Shown: in pieces, positions 45,030-53,948 of the stretch
Layout of the letters: every line of letters starts with the position of its first letter
Position numbering within the stretch: the first letter of the stretch is position 1
From: Arsukibacterium sp. MJ3
GTDB lineage: Bacteria > Pseudomonadota > Gammaproteobacteria > Enterobacterales > Alteromonadaceae
NCBI RefSeq assembly: GCF_000987765.1
Contig: NZ_LAHP01000002.1
Span: 248,001-312,000 of the forward strand
DNA: 64,000 nt
Direction: 5' to 3'
Notes under the pieces: generated by a model
Told to the model about the DNA's origin: nothing
The model's database searches: none
Seen by the model: only the letters and a program-made list of their open reading frames with translations
Program-made: the position numbers and the translations under genes

Positions 45030-45965
45030 ATGGTTTTGGAGTTGGAATTAAAGTTTTTATTGGCGCAACCGCCCGGCGAAAGTCTGCAGGCATTACTGGC
45101 TGAATGTGGCGAGATACGCCATGCTGGCCAGACCGCATTACTGAATGCTTATTATGATACGCCTGATAATTGGTTCCGCCGCCATGACATGGGCCTGCGC
45201 ACCCGACAAAAAAAAGGGCAGTTTGAGCAAACCATTAAGTTAGCCGGTCAGCAACATGGTGCGTTGCAAGCCCGACCTGAATTTAATTTGCCCGTATCCG
45301 GTATCGTGCCAGATTTAGCCGCTTTTCCGCCGACAATATGGCCTGAACATACCGATATTGTGCTGTTACAGCAGCAGTTGACCGAGATATTTCGCACCGA
45401 TTTTATTCGTCATAGCTGGCAGCTTAGCTGTCATGGTAGTGAACTTGACGTGGTATACGACAGCGGTAGGGTAGCGGCAGGTAACAACAGTGAACCGATT
45501 GCCGAGCTGGAGCTTGAGCTAATTAGTGGTGCAGCGGCCGCTTTATTTTTAGTGGCTAAACAGTTAATTGCCAAACTAACACTGCGCACCGGCTGGCTTA
45601 GTAAAGCTGCCCGCGGTTATTTGCTGGCTAATCAGCAGCAACTTACGCCACCATTGTCTGAGCAACAGGGGCTGATTGCTAATCTGGCGGCGTTGCAGTG
45701 TACCGAGGCATTGTATTATCGCCGGGTTATGGCAGACGGTATATTAAGCCATGGTTTGGCCGAGCTTACTAAGGCCCAGCATTATCTACAGGCCCTTAGC
45801 GCCGAGTTGGCTTCACTGCAGTATTCAGCGCTCAGCAGTGATGCAGCGGCCTTGGCGAGCAACTTGCAGCAAGGCGTAGTGGTATTTGAGCAAACGGCTT
45901 ACAACCAGTTATTGTTGGCATTGGCGCAGTTATTATTCCAGCAAAGTGTTGCCGGCCACGCGTAA
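45030..45965 (+). CDS. ygiF: CYTH-domain inorganic triphosphatase (YgiF-like, short form)
   Basis: 311 residues versus 433 in E. coli YgiF. The CYTH signature ExExK is E4-E6-K8 in MVLELELK, followed by LNAYYDTP (about 39-46), LRTRQKKGQFEQTIK and the IAELELELISG block near 155. CYTH enzymes hydrolyse inorganic triphosphate with a divalent metal. The C-terminal CHAD domain present in E. coli is reduced to about 100 residues here without the usual histidines. It directly precedes glnE (19-base gap), as in E. coli. Confidence 0.85.
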   Translation: MVLELELKFLLAQPPGESLQALLAECGEIRHAGQTALLNAYYDTPDNWFRRHDMGLRTRQKKGQFEQTIKLAGQQHGALQARPEFNLPVSGIVPDLAAFPPTIWPEHTDIVLLQQQLTEIFRTDFIRHSWQLSCHGSELDVVYDSGRVAAGNNSEPIAELELELISGAAAALFLVAKQLIAKLTLRTGWLSKAARGYLLANQQQLTPPLSEQQGLIANLAALQCTEALYYRRVMADGILSHGLAELTKAQHYLQALSAELASLQYSALSSDAAALASNLQQGVVVFEQTAYNQLLLALAQLLFQQSVAGHA

Positions 45966-45984
45966 TGTTCAGCCAGGAGAGGTT

Positions 45985-48786
45985 ATGAGTAGCATTGACA
46001 GTTACTGGCAACAACACTACAGCCAGCTTAATACCGCTGAACTAAATGCTGAGCAGCAGCACCAGCTCATCGGTTTACTAAAAGCCAGTTTGTTTTTAGG
46101 CCGTACCTTGTGTCAACAAACCGATTTAATTGACGTGCTGCTGAATAAAACCCGGTTGACCGAACAATTAACACAGCCGTGGCAAGATCCCTTAACCGAG
46201 GTTGATCCAGCGGATGAGGCTGCGGTGTTTCAACGTTTGCGCCGCTATCGTAACCGCGCATTGTGTCTACTGCTTGCCGCCGATATTTACCAGCTGCAAA
46301 CCACTGCAGAAAATTTGTGCCGGGTATCAGCTCTGGCTGACTGTTTAATTAACAGTGCCTATCGTTGGGCTTATCAGCTGCAGCAAGAGCAAAGTGGTAC
46401 GCCTTTCGATCAGTATGGGCACGCCATGCCACTGCTTATTCTTGGGATGGGGAAACTCGGTGGTGGCGAGCTTAATTTCTCTTCTGATATTGATCTTATT
46501 TTTACCTACCCCGGGCACGGCGAAACGCGCGGTGGCCGCCGGCCGCTGGAGCATCAGCAGTTTTTTACTAAAGTGGGCCAAAAGCTCATTGCTGCTCTAC
46601 ATCAGGCTAGTGCTGACGGCTTTGTTTATCGGGTTGATATGCGCTTACGACCGTTTGGCGATAGTGGACCTTTAGCGCTTAGCTTCGCCGCACTAGAAGA
46701 TTATTACCAGGAGCAAGGGCGTGACTGGGAGCGATATGCTCTGTTAAAAGCCCGGGTAATTAATCCGGAACAACCGCATAGCCGTGAACTTTATCAGCTA
46801 TTAAAACCCTTTATTTACCGCCGTTATATTGATTTTTCAGCGATTGAATCGCTGCGACGAATGAAGCAATTGATTGAGCAGGAAAACCGCCGCCGCAATC
46901 GGGTAGATAACATTAAATTGGGTGCCGGTGGCATTCGCGAAGTTGAGTTTGTGGTGCAAACCCTGCAACTCATTCGAGGAGGTCGGATCCCGCAACTACA
47001 ACAACAAAGTCTGTTAGTGGCTTTAGAGGGGTTAGTGCAGCACGAGATGCTAACTGCCGGCCAGGCCAATGAACTTAAAACCGATTACCTACTGTTACGC
47101 CGGGTAGAGCAGGCTTTACAAGGTGTTGATGACAAGCAAACACAAACACTGCCAGCAGATGATACTGGTAGGCAGCAGTTGTTGGCATGTTTAAACATCA
47201 ATGAGTGGTCAATTTTACAGCGGCAAATCGCCGACACAATGGCGCGAGTGCATCAGCAGTTTAAGCAAGTTATTGATCATGAAGACAGCCCCGAGCAAGA
47301 AGAGCTAGGGGTTGGTCGTTTATTGTGGGGCAGTCAGTTGCCGCCAGCTGAGTTGGCTGAGCAACTAGACTGGCTACCGACAGACGCGGCTATTAGTCTG
47401 ATCGAACAACTGCAGGTATTTCGACAAGATTGCCAAAAGCGCAGTGTTGGGCCGCGTGGCCATGAGTTTTTAACGAAATTAATGCCTATTTTACTGCATT
47501 TATTGCAGACCGAGCAGGCTGAAACACTGGTGTTGGGCCGGGTGCTGGGCGTGTTTCGACAAATTATGACCCGCACTGCCTATTTAGAACTACTGTATGA
47601 AAACCCGCTGGCATTGCAACAGTTGGTGTTGTTATGTACCCAAAGTGGCTGGCTGGCCGAGCAGCTGGCGCGTTATCCAATGCTGCTTGACGAGCTGATT
47701 GACCCGGAGCAATTATATCAGGTTGCTAATAAAGCGGATTATCAGGATCGGTTGCGCCAGTATTTATTACGGGTGCCAGAAGATGATTTAGAACTGTTAA
47801 TGGAAACACTGCGCCAATATAAACAAGCGCAACAGTTACGCATTGCCGCCGCCGATATCAGTGGTGTATTACCGCTTATGCAAGTCAGTGACCACTTAAC
47901 CTGGTTAGCTGAAGTGGTGCTGGAACAGGTTGTCACGTTAGCCTGGCAGCAAATGACTGAACGCTATGGTTTGCCAGAGGGTGCCAACGATACGGATCGT
48001 GGTTTTGCGGTTATCGCCTATGGCAAAATGGGTGGACTAGAGCTTGGGTATGGCTCAGATCTCGATCTGGTATTTCTACACGATTGCGACAGTCTGGCCA
48101 GTACCAACGGAAATAAAGCCATAGACTCACGGCAGTTTTATTTAAAGCTGGCGCAGCGCGTTTTGCATTTAGCGACCACCCGCACCAACAGCGGCGTGTT
48201 GTATGACATTGATACCCGGCTTAGGCCGTCTGGTAATTCTGGTTTGTTGGCCATTCATATCAATACCTATCAGCAGTATTTACAGAATGAAGCCTGGACC
48301 TGGGAGCATCAGGCGCTGGTTCGTGCAAGGTTAATTATTGGCTCTACCCGCATGGCGGCGCTGTTTCATGCCATTCGCACTGGCATTATTGAACAAGTTC
48401 GAGACCAGCAGCAATTACGGTTAGAGGTAACGGCGATGCGCCTGAAACTGCGTAGCCACCATGGTAGCGCGGAGGATGATGTTAAACATAGCTTAGGTGG
48501 TATTGTTGACCTGGAATTTATTAGCCAGTATCTGGTGTTGGCGCATGGCAGAGCATGTCCGGCATTGTACCGTTATAGCGACAATATACGGATCCTCGAT
48601 GCCGCTGCAGCGGCAGGTTTACTTGAAAAGCAGCAGGCAGAAGACTTACAGCACGCGTACCAGTTATTACGTGGCCTGGGCCATCGTTTGACATTGGCGC
48701 CAGCCCGGGTGCCAACTGAAAGCCGCTTGGCGGAAGCCCGGGCTACGGTACAGCAAGTGTGGCAACAATTATTTGGTGCAGATTAA
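45985..48786 (+). CDS. glnE: Glutamine synthetase adenylyltransferase/adenylyl-removing enzyme GlnE
   Basis: 933 residues from the ATG at 45985 (GAGAGG 3 bases upstream); a longer frame upstream would overlap the previous gene. Two nucleotidyltransferase domains with GMGKLGGGELNFSSDIDL (154-171, adenylyl-removing half) and AYGKMGGLELGYGSDLDL (about 677-694, adenylylating half), each followed by a PII-uridylyltransferase-like helical domain. It switches glutamine synthetase off and on according to nitrogen status. Length close to E. coli (946). The last 4 bases overlap the opposing gene. Confidence 0.97.
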   Translation: MSSIDSYWQQHYSQLNTAELNAEQQHQLIGLLKASLFLGRTLCQQTDLIDVLLNKTRLTEQLTQPWQDPLTEVDPADEAAVFQRLRRYRNRALCLLLAADIYQLQTTAENLCRVSALADCLINSAYRWAYQLQQEQSGTPFDQYGHAMPLLILGMGKLGGGELNFSSDIDLIFTYPGHGETRGGRRPLEHQQFFTKVGQKLIAALHQASADGFVYRVDMRLRPFGDSGPLALSFAALEDYYQEQGRDWERYALLKARVINPEQPHSRELYQLLKPFIYRRYIDFSAIESLRRMKQLIEQENRRRNRVDNIKLGAGGIREVEFVVQTLQLIRGGRIPQLQQQSLLVALEGLVQHEMLTAGQANELKTDYLLLRRVEQALQGVDDKQTQTLPADDTGRQQLLACLNINEWSILQRQIADTMARVHQQFKQVIDHEDSPEQEELGVGRLLWGSQLPPAELAEQLDWLPTDAAISLIEQLQVFRQDCQKRSVGPRGHEFLTKLMPILLHLLQTEQAETLVLGRVLGVFRQIMTRTAYLELLYENPLALQQLVLLCTQSGWLAEQLARYPMLLDELIDPEQLYQVANKADYQDRLRQYLLRVPEDDLELLMETLRQYKQAQQLRIAAADISGVLPLMQVSDHLTWLAEVVLEQVVTLAWQQMTERYGLPEGANDTDRGFAVIAYGKMGGLELGYGSDLDLVFLHDCDSLASTNGNKAIDSRQFYLKLAQRVLHLATTRTNSGVLYDIDTRLRPSGNSGLLAIHINTYQQYLQNEAWTWEHQALVRARLIIGSTRMAALFHAIRTGIIEQVRDQQQLRLEVTAMRLKLRSHHGSAEDDVKHSLGGIVDLEFISQYLVLAHGRACPALYRYSDNIRILDAAAAAGLLEKQQAEDLQHAYQLLRGLGHRLTLAPARVPTESRLAEARATVQQVWQQLFGAD

Positions 48787-49352
48787 CTGCCGCGAATAGG
48801 CTGACAATGTTCTTGTAAATAGGGAGTTAATCGATTGGTGATTACCGCCGCTCGTTGGTTGGGGCAGAAAAAAGTCAGCACTGGTTCAGCAAAATCTGGT
48901 GCGATGGCGTTTCCAACCTCGAAAATGGTACCCAGTAACGTGCTGTCGGTTTGAAAATACTGCTTTACCAGATAATCCCGCGGTAAGGTCCAGTACAACT
49001 CTATGCCCTCGCTGCGGGCATAATTGCTTAAGCTGGTTTTTAAACTGTCACCGGCCCGAAAGCGGCGGTCAGTAACCAGACCTTGCCAATTAGCTGGCGC
49101 GGGCAATACGTCGCGGCCGCGTTGTGCCAGATCCCGGCTAAGCAGGCCGCTGGAGTCGGGCAAGGTAATATGAAAGTCGCTTTGTTCACTGCCAGGCCGA
49201 TTGCCGCGAATTTTACTGTAAAACTCACTAAAACCGCGGGCTGCGGTGTTCATGGTTTCTTTTTTTATGAGCAGCTCAGATTTTGTCAGTAAAAAGTAGC
49301 CACCAGCTAGCAGTAACCCAAGTATTAGTATGGTACGAAGCCAAAACCACAT
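48783..49352 (-). CDS. TcpQ-like pilus/secretin-associated protein
   Basis: 189 residues with one N-terminal membrane helix (4-22). The C-terminal half (about 95-180), with FRAGDSLKTSLSNYARSEG, WTLPRDYLVKQYFQ and FEVGNAI, resembles the TcpQ/PilL N-terminal domain associated with secretin recruitment in type IV pili and related systems. No pilus genes are adjacent. It follows lpxL by 2 bases on the same strand and is likely cotranscribed with it. Domain assignment is by eye. Confidence 0.62.
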   Translation of the reverse strand: MWFWLRTILILGLLLAGGYFLLTKSELLIKKETMNTAARGFSEFYSKIRGNRPGSEQSDFHITLPDSSGLLSRDLAQRGRDVLPAPANWQGLVTDRRFRAGDSLKTSLSNYARSEGIELYWTLPRDYLVKQYFQTDSTLLGTIFEVGNAIAPDFAEPVLTFFCPNQRAAVITNRLTPYLQEHCQPIRGS

Positions 49353-49354
49353 CG

Positions 49355-50338
49355 TTATTTACTCCCCTCTGGCCTGGTTGTGGTCGCGGCTTTATACAGC
49401 GACGGATCATCTGGTAAAGGCCGGGTTTTAAAGCGGCGATGTAACCACATATATTGCTCTGGATGATACAACACCGCCTGCTCTACCCATTGATTAACCC
49501 GGGTTACATCGGCTTTGTCATCGCCACTAGGGAAATGCTTAAAAGCCGGTAGCACGTCTACCTGATAACCTTTAAAACCGGGTAAGCGATAAGTATAGAC
49601 GGGGATTACCACACAGTTTGCGGCATTGGCAAATAGCAAGGTGCCGGTGGTGCTGGCCGTGTCTGCCACGGCAAAAAAAGGCACAAATTCGGCGCGGCTG
49701 CGGCCATAATCCTGATCGGGCAAATAAAAGCATACTTCCTGTTGGTTTAACGCCTGAATTAACCCTTTTACATCGCGCTTTCCAATCATATATTTATTGG
49801 CTCGGCTGCGGCCATGGTACTGTAAATAGTCCATTAGCAGGTTATTGTGTGGCCGGTAAAAACCAACACTGGGATGGGTTAAGCCAAACACCCGGCATGC
49901 CGCTTCCAGATGTAGAAAATGCGCCGCTAACAGCAACACTCCTTTGCCCTGTGCCATCGCGGCTTCGATATGCTGATAACCCTTAAAATGTGCCAGCTTA
50001 CGGATGCGCCAGTTTGGCCACCACCAGCCAATAATCGTTTCAAATAGCGCCTTGCCAGACTCGGCGAAGTTGGCTTTAAGTAGCCTCTGCTGCTCGGCTG
50101 CCGGCATTTCAGGAAAACACAGTTCGATATTACGCTTAGCCACGTTACGCCGTGAACTCATCAGCTGATATAACAAACGGCCAACAGCGCTGCCTAGCAG
50201 CATTAACAGCCGATAAGGTAACCAGCTAATAAGCCACATCAAGCCAACACCCAGCCATAATAACCAATATTGAGGTAGTAAAAATCGCCAGCTAAAACGG
50301 GGGGCATTAACCACAATGGCTATCTCGATAATAAACAA
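49355..50338 (-). CDS. lpxL: Lipid A lauroyl/palmitoleoyl acyltransferase (LpxL/LpxP)
   Basis: 327 residues, a membrane-bound LPLAT family enzyme. One transmembrane helix (about 22-42), then the catalytic H(X)4E motif: H140 and E145 in AAHFLHLEA. Other family blocks: VGFYRPHNNLLMDYL (about 157-171), YLPDQDYGR (about 205-213) and MWLHRRFKTRP near the end. It adds a secondary acyl chain to Kdo2-lipid IVA. Whether it prefers laurate (LpxL) or palmitoleate (LpxP) cannot be told. Confidence 0.9.
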   Translation of the reverse strand: MFIIEIAIVVNAPRFSWRFLLPQYWLLWLGVGLMWLISWLPYRLLMLLGSAVGRLLYQLMSSRRNVAKRNIELCFPEMPAAEQQRLLKANFAESGKALFETIIGWWWPNWRIRKLAHFKGYQHIEAAMAQGKGVLLLAAHFLHLEAACRVFGLTHPSVGFYRPHNNLLMDYLQYHGRSRANKYMIGKRDVKGLIQALNQQEVCFYLPDQDYGRSRAEFVPFFAVADTASTTGTLLFANAANCVVIPVYTYRLPGFKGYQVDVLPAFKHFPSGDDKADVTRVNQWVEQAVLYHPEQYMWLHRRFKTRPLPDDPSLYKAATTTRPEGSK

Positions 50339-50388
50339 TGTGGCTATTGTAACGAAAAAAAACGCTCAGGAAAGGCAAAACTGGTAGG

Positions 50389-50414
50389 AGGTTCACCGCA
50401 GCGGCGGTGAACCT
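50389..50414. terminator. Strong hairpin between tolC and lpxL
   Basis: Perfect 11-bp stem AGGTTCACCGC (50389-50399) / GCGGTGAACCT (50404-50414) with a 4-base loop, 9 bases after the tolC stop. On the minus strand the following sequence has only a short TTTT at a distance, so it may be a terminator or a stabilising 3' structure. Confidence 0.6.
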
Positions 50415-50423
50415 TCGGCAAAT

Positions 50424-51782
50424 TTAATTAATAAGTGCCTGATTAATCGCCAGCAAGTCTTGTTCAGACAGGTTACCTGCCGCCTGTTTTAGTGACAATA
50501 TTGCAATAACATAGTTATAGCGGGCACCCGATAAATTACGGCGGGCTTCAAACAAATTGCGGGTACTTTGCAATACATCAACGATGGTGCGAGTACCGAC
50601 TTCAAAGCCGGCTTCAGTAGCATTTAGCGCGCTTTCAGCTGAAATAACCGCTTGCTCTAATGCCCGAATAGTTGAGATATTGGCGTTAATATCGTTAAAA
50701 GACACCCGAACCTGGCGCACGGCAGTGCGATAGCTTTGCTCTAAATCCTGACTGGCGGCCACATAGTTAGCGCGTGCTACGTCTGTTGCTGCGGTGGTGG
50801 CACCGCCACTATAAAGAGGTACCCGTAAGTTCAGGCCAATTTGCTGGTTATCAAGCCGTGGCGGATTACCCTTTTGGGAAATGCCACTAAAGGTGTTTGT
50901 CGATTTTGTATCGCCAGTGCCATAGCTCGCATCCAGGCTTAATGTTGGGTAGTGGCCCGCTTTGGCGTTCTCAATATCATTTTGAGCAACGTCCAGCGCC
51001 AGTTTATTCGCTTTGATATTCAGGTTCAGCTCTTCTGCTAGCGTTACCCAGGCATCAGCAGTAGCGGGTGATGGCCGCACTGTTTCAAATTTACTGGTGT
51101 CTAAACTGGCTAGCTCGCTGTGGTATTGGCCGGTAATTTCACGCAGCGTTTCGCGGGCGGTTTCCAGCATATTTTGAGCAGCAATTTCCCGCGCAACTGC
51201 GCTATCGAACTGGGCCTGGGCTTCATGTACATCGGTAATGGCGATTAACCCCACGGCAAAGCGTTGTTTAGTTTGTTCTAACTGGCGCTCAATGGCGCGT
51301 TTTTCGGCACCGGCAAAGCCTAAATCGTCGACCGCTTTTAACACGTTAAAGTAATTTTGCGAGACCCGAACAATTAAACCCTGTGCTTCAGCATCCAAAA
51401 TAGTCTGGCTTTGCATCGCCCGTTTTTCTGCTGTGTTTAGGTTTTTCCAGTTGGTCCAGTCGAATATTGACTGGCTGAGGGCAACTTGGGCACTCCAACC
51501 TGTGGTATCACTTTCAAGGGTAACCAAGTCATCGCCGATAAAGGTTTGGCGTTCAATTATTTGATTATTATAGCCAGCGGTTAAATTTATTTGCGGTAGT
51601 AAGCTGGCTTTAGAAATATCTATGCGTTGCTTGGCTGCATCGCGCACCGCCATTGCTCTAAGTAGTTGCGGATCTTTCTGGGTGGCTAACTGATAAACTG
51701 CAGCAAGGTTATCTGCCATTGAGCTAACACTAAACACCGCTAAAGAAGACAGCATTAACGTACTTAAAAGAGTTTTTTTCAT
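50424..51782 (-). CDS. tolC: Outer-membrane efflux channel TolC
   Basis: 452 residues from the ATG at 51782; a 12-codon upstream extension would spoil the leader. Signal peptide cut after SMA (about 24). Two outer-membrane efflux (OEP) repeats of about 200 residues each, with the YNNQI, GLIAITDVHEAQAQFD and EVGTRTIVDVLQSTRN helix blocks. It is the trimeric exit duct for multidrug pumps and type I secretion. Divergent from nudF, as in E. coli. Family name firm; the exact partner pumps are not in the window. Confidence 0.93.
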   Translation of the reverse strand: MKKTLLSTLMLSSLAVFSVSSMADNLAAVYQLATQKDPQLLRAMAVRDAAKQRIDISKASLLPQINLTAGYNNQIIERQTFIGDDLVTLESDTTGWSAQVALSQSIFDWTNWKNLNTAEKRAMQSQTILDAEAQGLIVRVSQNYFNVLKAVDDLGFAGAEKRAIERQLEQTKQRFAVGLIAITDVHEAQAQFDSAVAREIAAQNMLETARETLREITGQYHSELASLDTSKFETVRPSPATADAWVTLAEELNLNIKANKLALDVAQNDIENAKAGHYPTLSLDASYGTGDTKSTNTFSGISQKGNPPRLDNQQIGLNLRVPLYSGGATTAATDVARANYVAASQDLEQSYRTAVRQVRVSFNDINANISTIRALEQAVISAESALNATEAGFEVGTRTIVDVLQSTRNLFEARRNLSGARYNYVIAILSLKQAAGNLSEQDLLAINQALIN

Positions 51783-51899
51783 AATCACCACGTCTTGGCT
51801 TAAAAGGAAACTGCCCAAATGATAACCTGATACGGTAAACTACGTCAGAATTAAACCGTAAAGTTACCCTTAAGAGTGTAACAAAATGTGAGAGCAGAC

Positions 51900-52547
51900 A
51901 TGTCTGAATTCAAGAATAGCGATTATCCCTCATTTGCTGAGCAAGATGTAGAAATAATCGATAAAACCACGGTTTTTCAGGGTTTCTTCCGGATAGAACG
52001 CTGTCAATTAAAGCATAAGTTATTTGCCGGTGGATGGAGTAAACCCATGGTCCGGGAGATATTTGAGCGCGGCCATGCGGTTGCAGTACTGCCGTATAAC
52101 CCACAAACCGATGAGTTGCTATTAATTGAACAGTTTCGGATAGGGGCGGTTGGCGCCAGTGGTAGCCCCTGGTTACTGGAAATTATTGCCGGAATGATAG
52201 ATCATAATCAAAGCGCAGAGCAGACTGCCCGGCGTGAGGCGATAGAGGAAGCCGGACTGGAGCTTGGTCCGTTATGGCCTATGCTTAATTATTTTTCCAG
52301 CCCAGGCGGCGCGACTGAGCAAGTGCAGTTATATCTTGGTTGGTTAAATCAGCCCGTGGTACCTGGTATCTTTGGGCTGGCAGCCGAGCATGAAGATATA
52401 AAAGTACATTTATTGCCACGTCAGCAGGCCATGCAGCTGCTGGCAGAGGGTAAAATTAATAATGCCGCCACAGTTATTGCGTTGCAGTGGCTGAGTTTAC
52501 ATTTAACTGAGGTGCAAAGTACCTGGAGTAATAATGTTGTTGACTAA
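51900..52547 (+). CDS. nudF: ADP-ribose pyrophosphatase NudF
   Basis: 215 residues from the ATG at 51900 (GAGAG upstream); a GTG 12 bases earlier is possible. The Nudix box is GMIDHNQSAEQTARREAIEE (about 98-117) with the REAIEEAG core, and NAATVIALQWL near the end matches E. coli NudF. It hydrolyses ADP-ribose to AMP and ribose-5-phosphate. The next gene, yqiB, overlaps by 14 bases, giving the conserved nudF-yqiB-cpdA operon. Confidence 0.95.
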   Translation: MSEFKNSDYPSFAEQDVEIIDKTTVFQGFFRIERCQLKHKLFAGGWSKPMVREIFERGHAVAVLPYNPQTDELLLIEQFRIGAVGASGSPWLLEIIAGMIDHNQSAEQTARREAIEEAGLELGPLWPMLNYFSSPGGATEQVQLYLGWLNQPVVPGIFGLAAEHEDIKVHLLPRQQAMQLLAEGKINNAATVIALQWLSLHLTEVQSTWSNNVVD

Positions 52548-52977
52548 ACCGCGGCACTATCAGCCGCAGTTACCTGATTTTTTGAGTTTGTGCGAGCGCA
52601 ATTATGCGCGGTTAAACCGCTTACTGCCGAAACAATTTTCACCGGGCGAGCATTGGCTTATTGCGATTACCGAGCAGCAACATTATCAGTTGACCGTACT
52701 GGAATGTGGCCCTTTTACCACCCGGCTAAAAATAGAACTGCTAGCGACAACCGCGCCGCTGTTAAAACCGAGCTTTGACGTACAGCTTTACCATGACGCG
52801 CAACTGGCTGAAGTAGTGCGGGTGGCTAAGCAGCGCCAATTTGCTGCCCGTTATCCTTACCCTAATCCACAGATGATGCAGCCAGATGAAAAGCGCCAAA
52901 TTAATCAACTGTTAGCCGACTGGCTTAAACTGTGTACCGAGCAAGGTTACCTTGTGCCAGAGCAGGTAGTAAAATAG
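52534..52977 (+). CDS. yqiB: YqiB-like DUF1249 protein
   Basis: 147 residues (E. coli YqiB 140). The DUF1249 start DFLSLCERNYARLNRLLP (about 15-32) and the block AARYPYPNPQMMQPDEKRQI (about 110-129) are characteristic. Function unknown. It overlaps nudF by 14 bases, and its stop TAG shares one base with the GTG of cpdA. The fixed place between nudF and cpdA hints at a shared function, but this is only context. Confidence 0.92.
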   Translation: MLLTKPRHYQPQLPDFLSLCERNYARLNRLLPKQFSPGEHWLIAITEQQHYQLTVLECGPFTTRLKIELLATTAPLLKPSFDVQLYHDAQLAEVVRVAKQRQFAARYPYPNPQMMQPDEKRQINQLLADWLKLCTEQGYLVPEQVVK

Positions 52978-53750
52978 TGACGGTATTAACGCTGGCCCAC
53001 AAAGCACGGTATCAGATAGTGCAGCTGAGTGATTGTCATTTACTGGCGGATATCGATGGTGACTATAATGGTATTAAGCCTGGTCGTTATTTGCAGCAAG
53101 CGTTATTCGCTATTGCCGCTGATAACGCTAACCCACCCGATGCAGTTATTATTAGTGGCGATTTAAGTCAGGATCATAGTTTTCAGTCCTATCAGTTGCT
53201 TGCTCAATTGTTGCAATGTGTTCGCTGCCCGGTGTTAATTTTACCTGGTAACCATGATGATTATGCGCATCTAGACTGGCTATGCCGCCAGGCACCGGTT
53301 GTGGCGGCAACCAGTCTGCAGTTGGCAACCTGGCAGTTAATGCTGCTGGATACCAAAACCGATACCCCGGCCGGCGGCTTTGAGCGCGCCAAACAAACCG
53401 AGCTGCTATGCCGTTTTACCAGCAGCTCGGCTGAACAATTCTGGTTATTCAGCCATCATCATCCCTTGCCACTGGGCAGTGCAATTGATAAGCACGGTTG
53501 GTTAGATGCTGAGCCGTTCTGGCAGTTGCTGGCGGCAGAGCCCAGAGTGAAAGGCGTAGCGCACGGGCATTGCCATCATGCTTATAGCAAGCAGCACCAA
53601 CAGATCAGTGTAGTTGGTTGTCCGGCTAGTTCGGTGCAGTTTTGCCAGCAGCATGCCTGGCAAACCATTGACCGTGGGCCCATGTATTGTCAGTGGTTTT
53701 TTAGCGACGCGGGTCAGGTAAGCTGGCAGTTTCAAGCCACTAACGGCTAG
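52977..53750 (+). CDS. cpdA: cAMP phosphodiesterase CpdA
   Basis: 257 residues from the GTG at 52977 (in TAGTGA overlapping yqiB); a longer frame upstream lies inside yqiB. Calcineurin-like phosphoesterase with SDCHLLAD (about 17-24), SGDLSQDH (about 61-68), PGNHDD (about 92-97), FSHHHP (about 162-167) and HGHCHHA (about 197-203). It breaks down 3',5'-cAMP and so tunes CRP-dependent genes. In E. coli yqiA lies between cpdA and parE; it is absent here. Confidence 0.93.
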   Translation: MTVLTLAHKARYQIVQLSDCHLLADIDGDYNGIKPGRYLQQALFAIAADNANPPDAVIISGDLSQDHSFQSYQLLAQLLQCVRCPVLILPGNHDDYAHLDWLCRQAPVVAATSLQLATWQLMLLDTKTDTPAGGFERAKQTELLCRFTSSSAEQFWLFSHHHPLPLGSAIDKHGWLDAEPFWQLLAAEPRVKGVAHGHCHHAYSKQHQQISVVGCPASSVQFCQQHAWQTIDRGPMYCQWFFSDAGQVSWQFQATNG

Positions 53751-53948
53751 CCGTAGTGGTGTTTGTTGCCCCAAGGTTACTGTTAGTTAACACCAACCTG
53801 GCTATTTAGTGCTGTTGCAAAGCACTGATGAAGTGTTAGATTACCGCAACGCCGTTAACCACTAGCCACGGCCAGCCGCAGTGCCCATTACGCCGTGACC
53901 CGTGCCCGGATTTTTACCGGAACTATTACTGAGACCAAGACCGAGACT

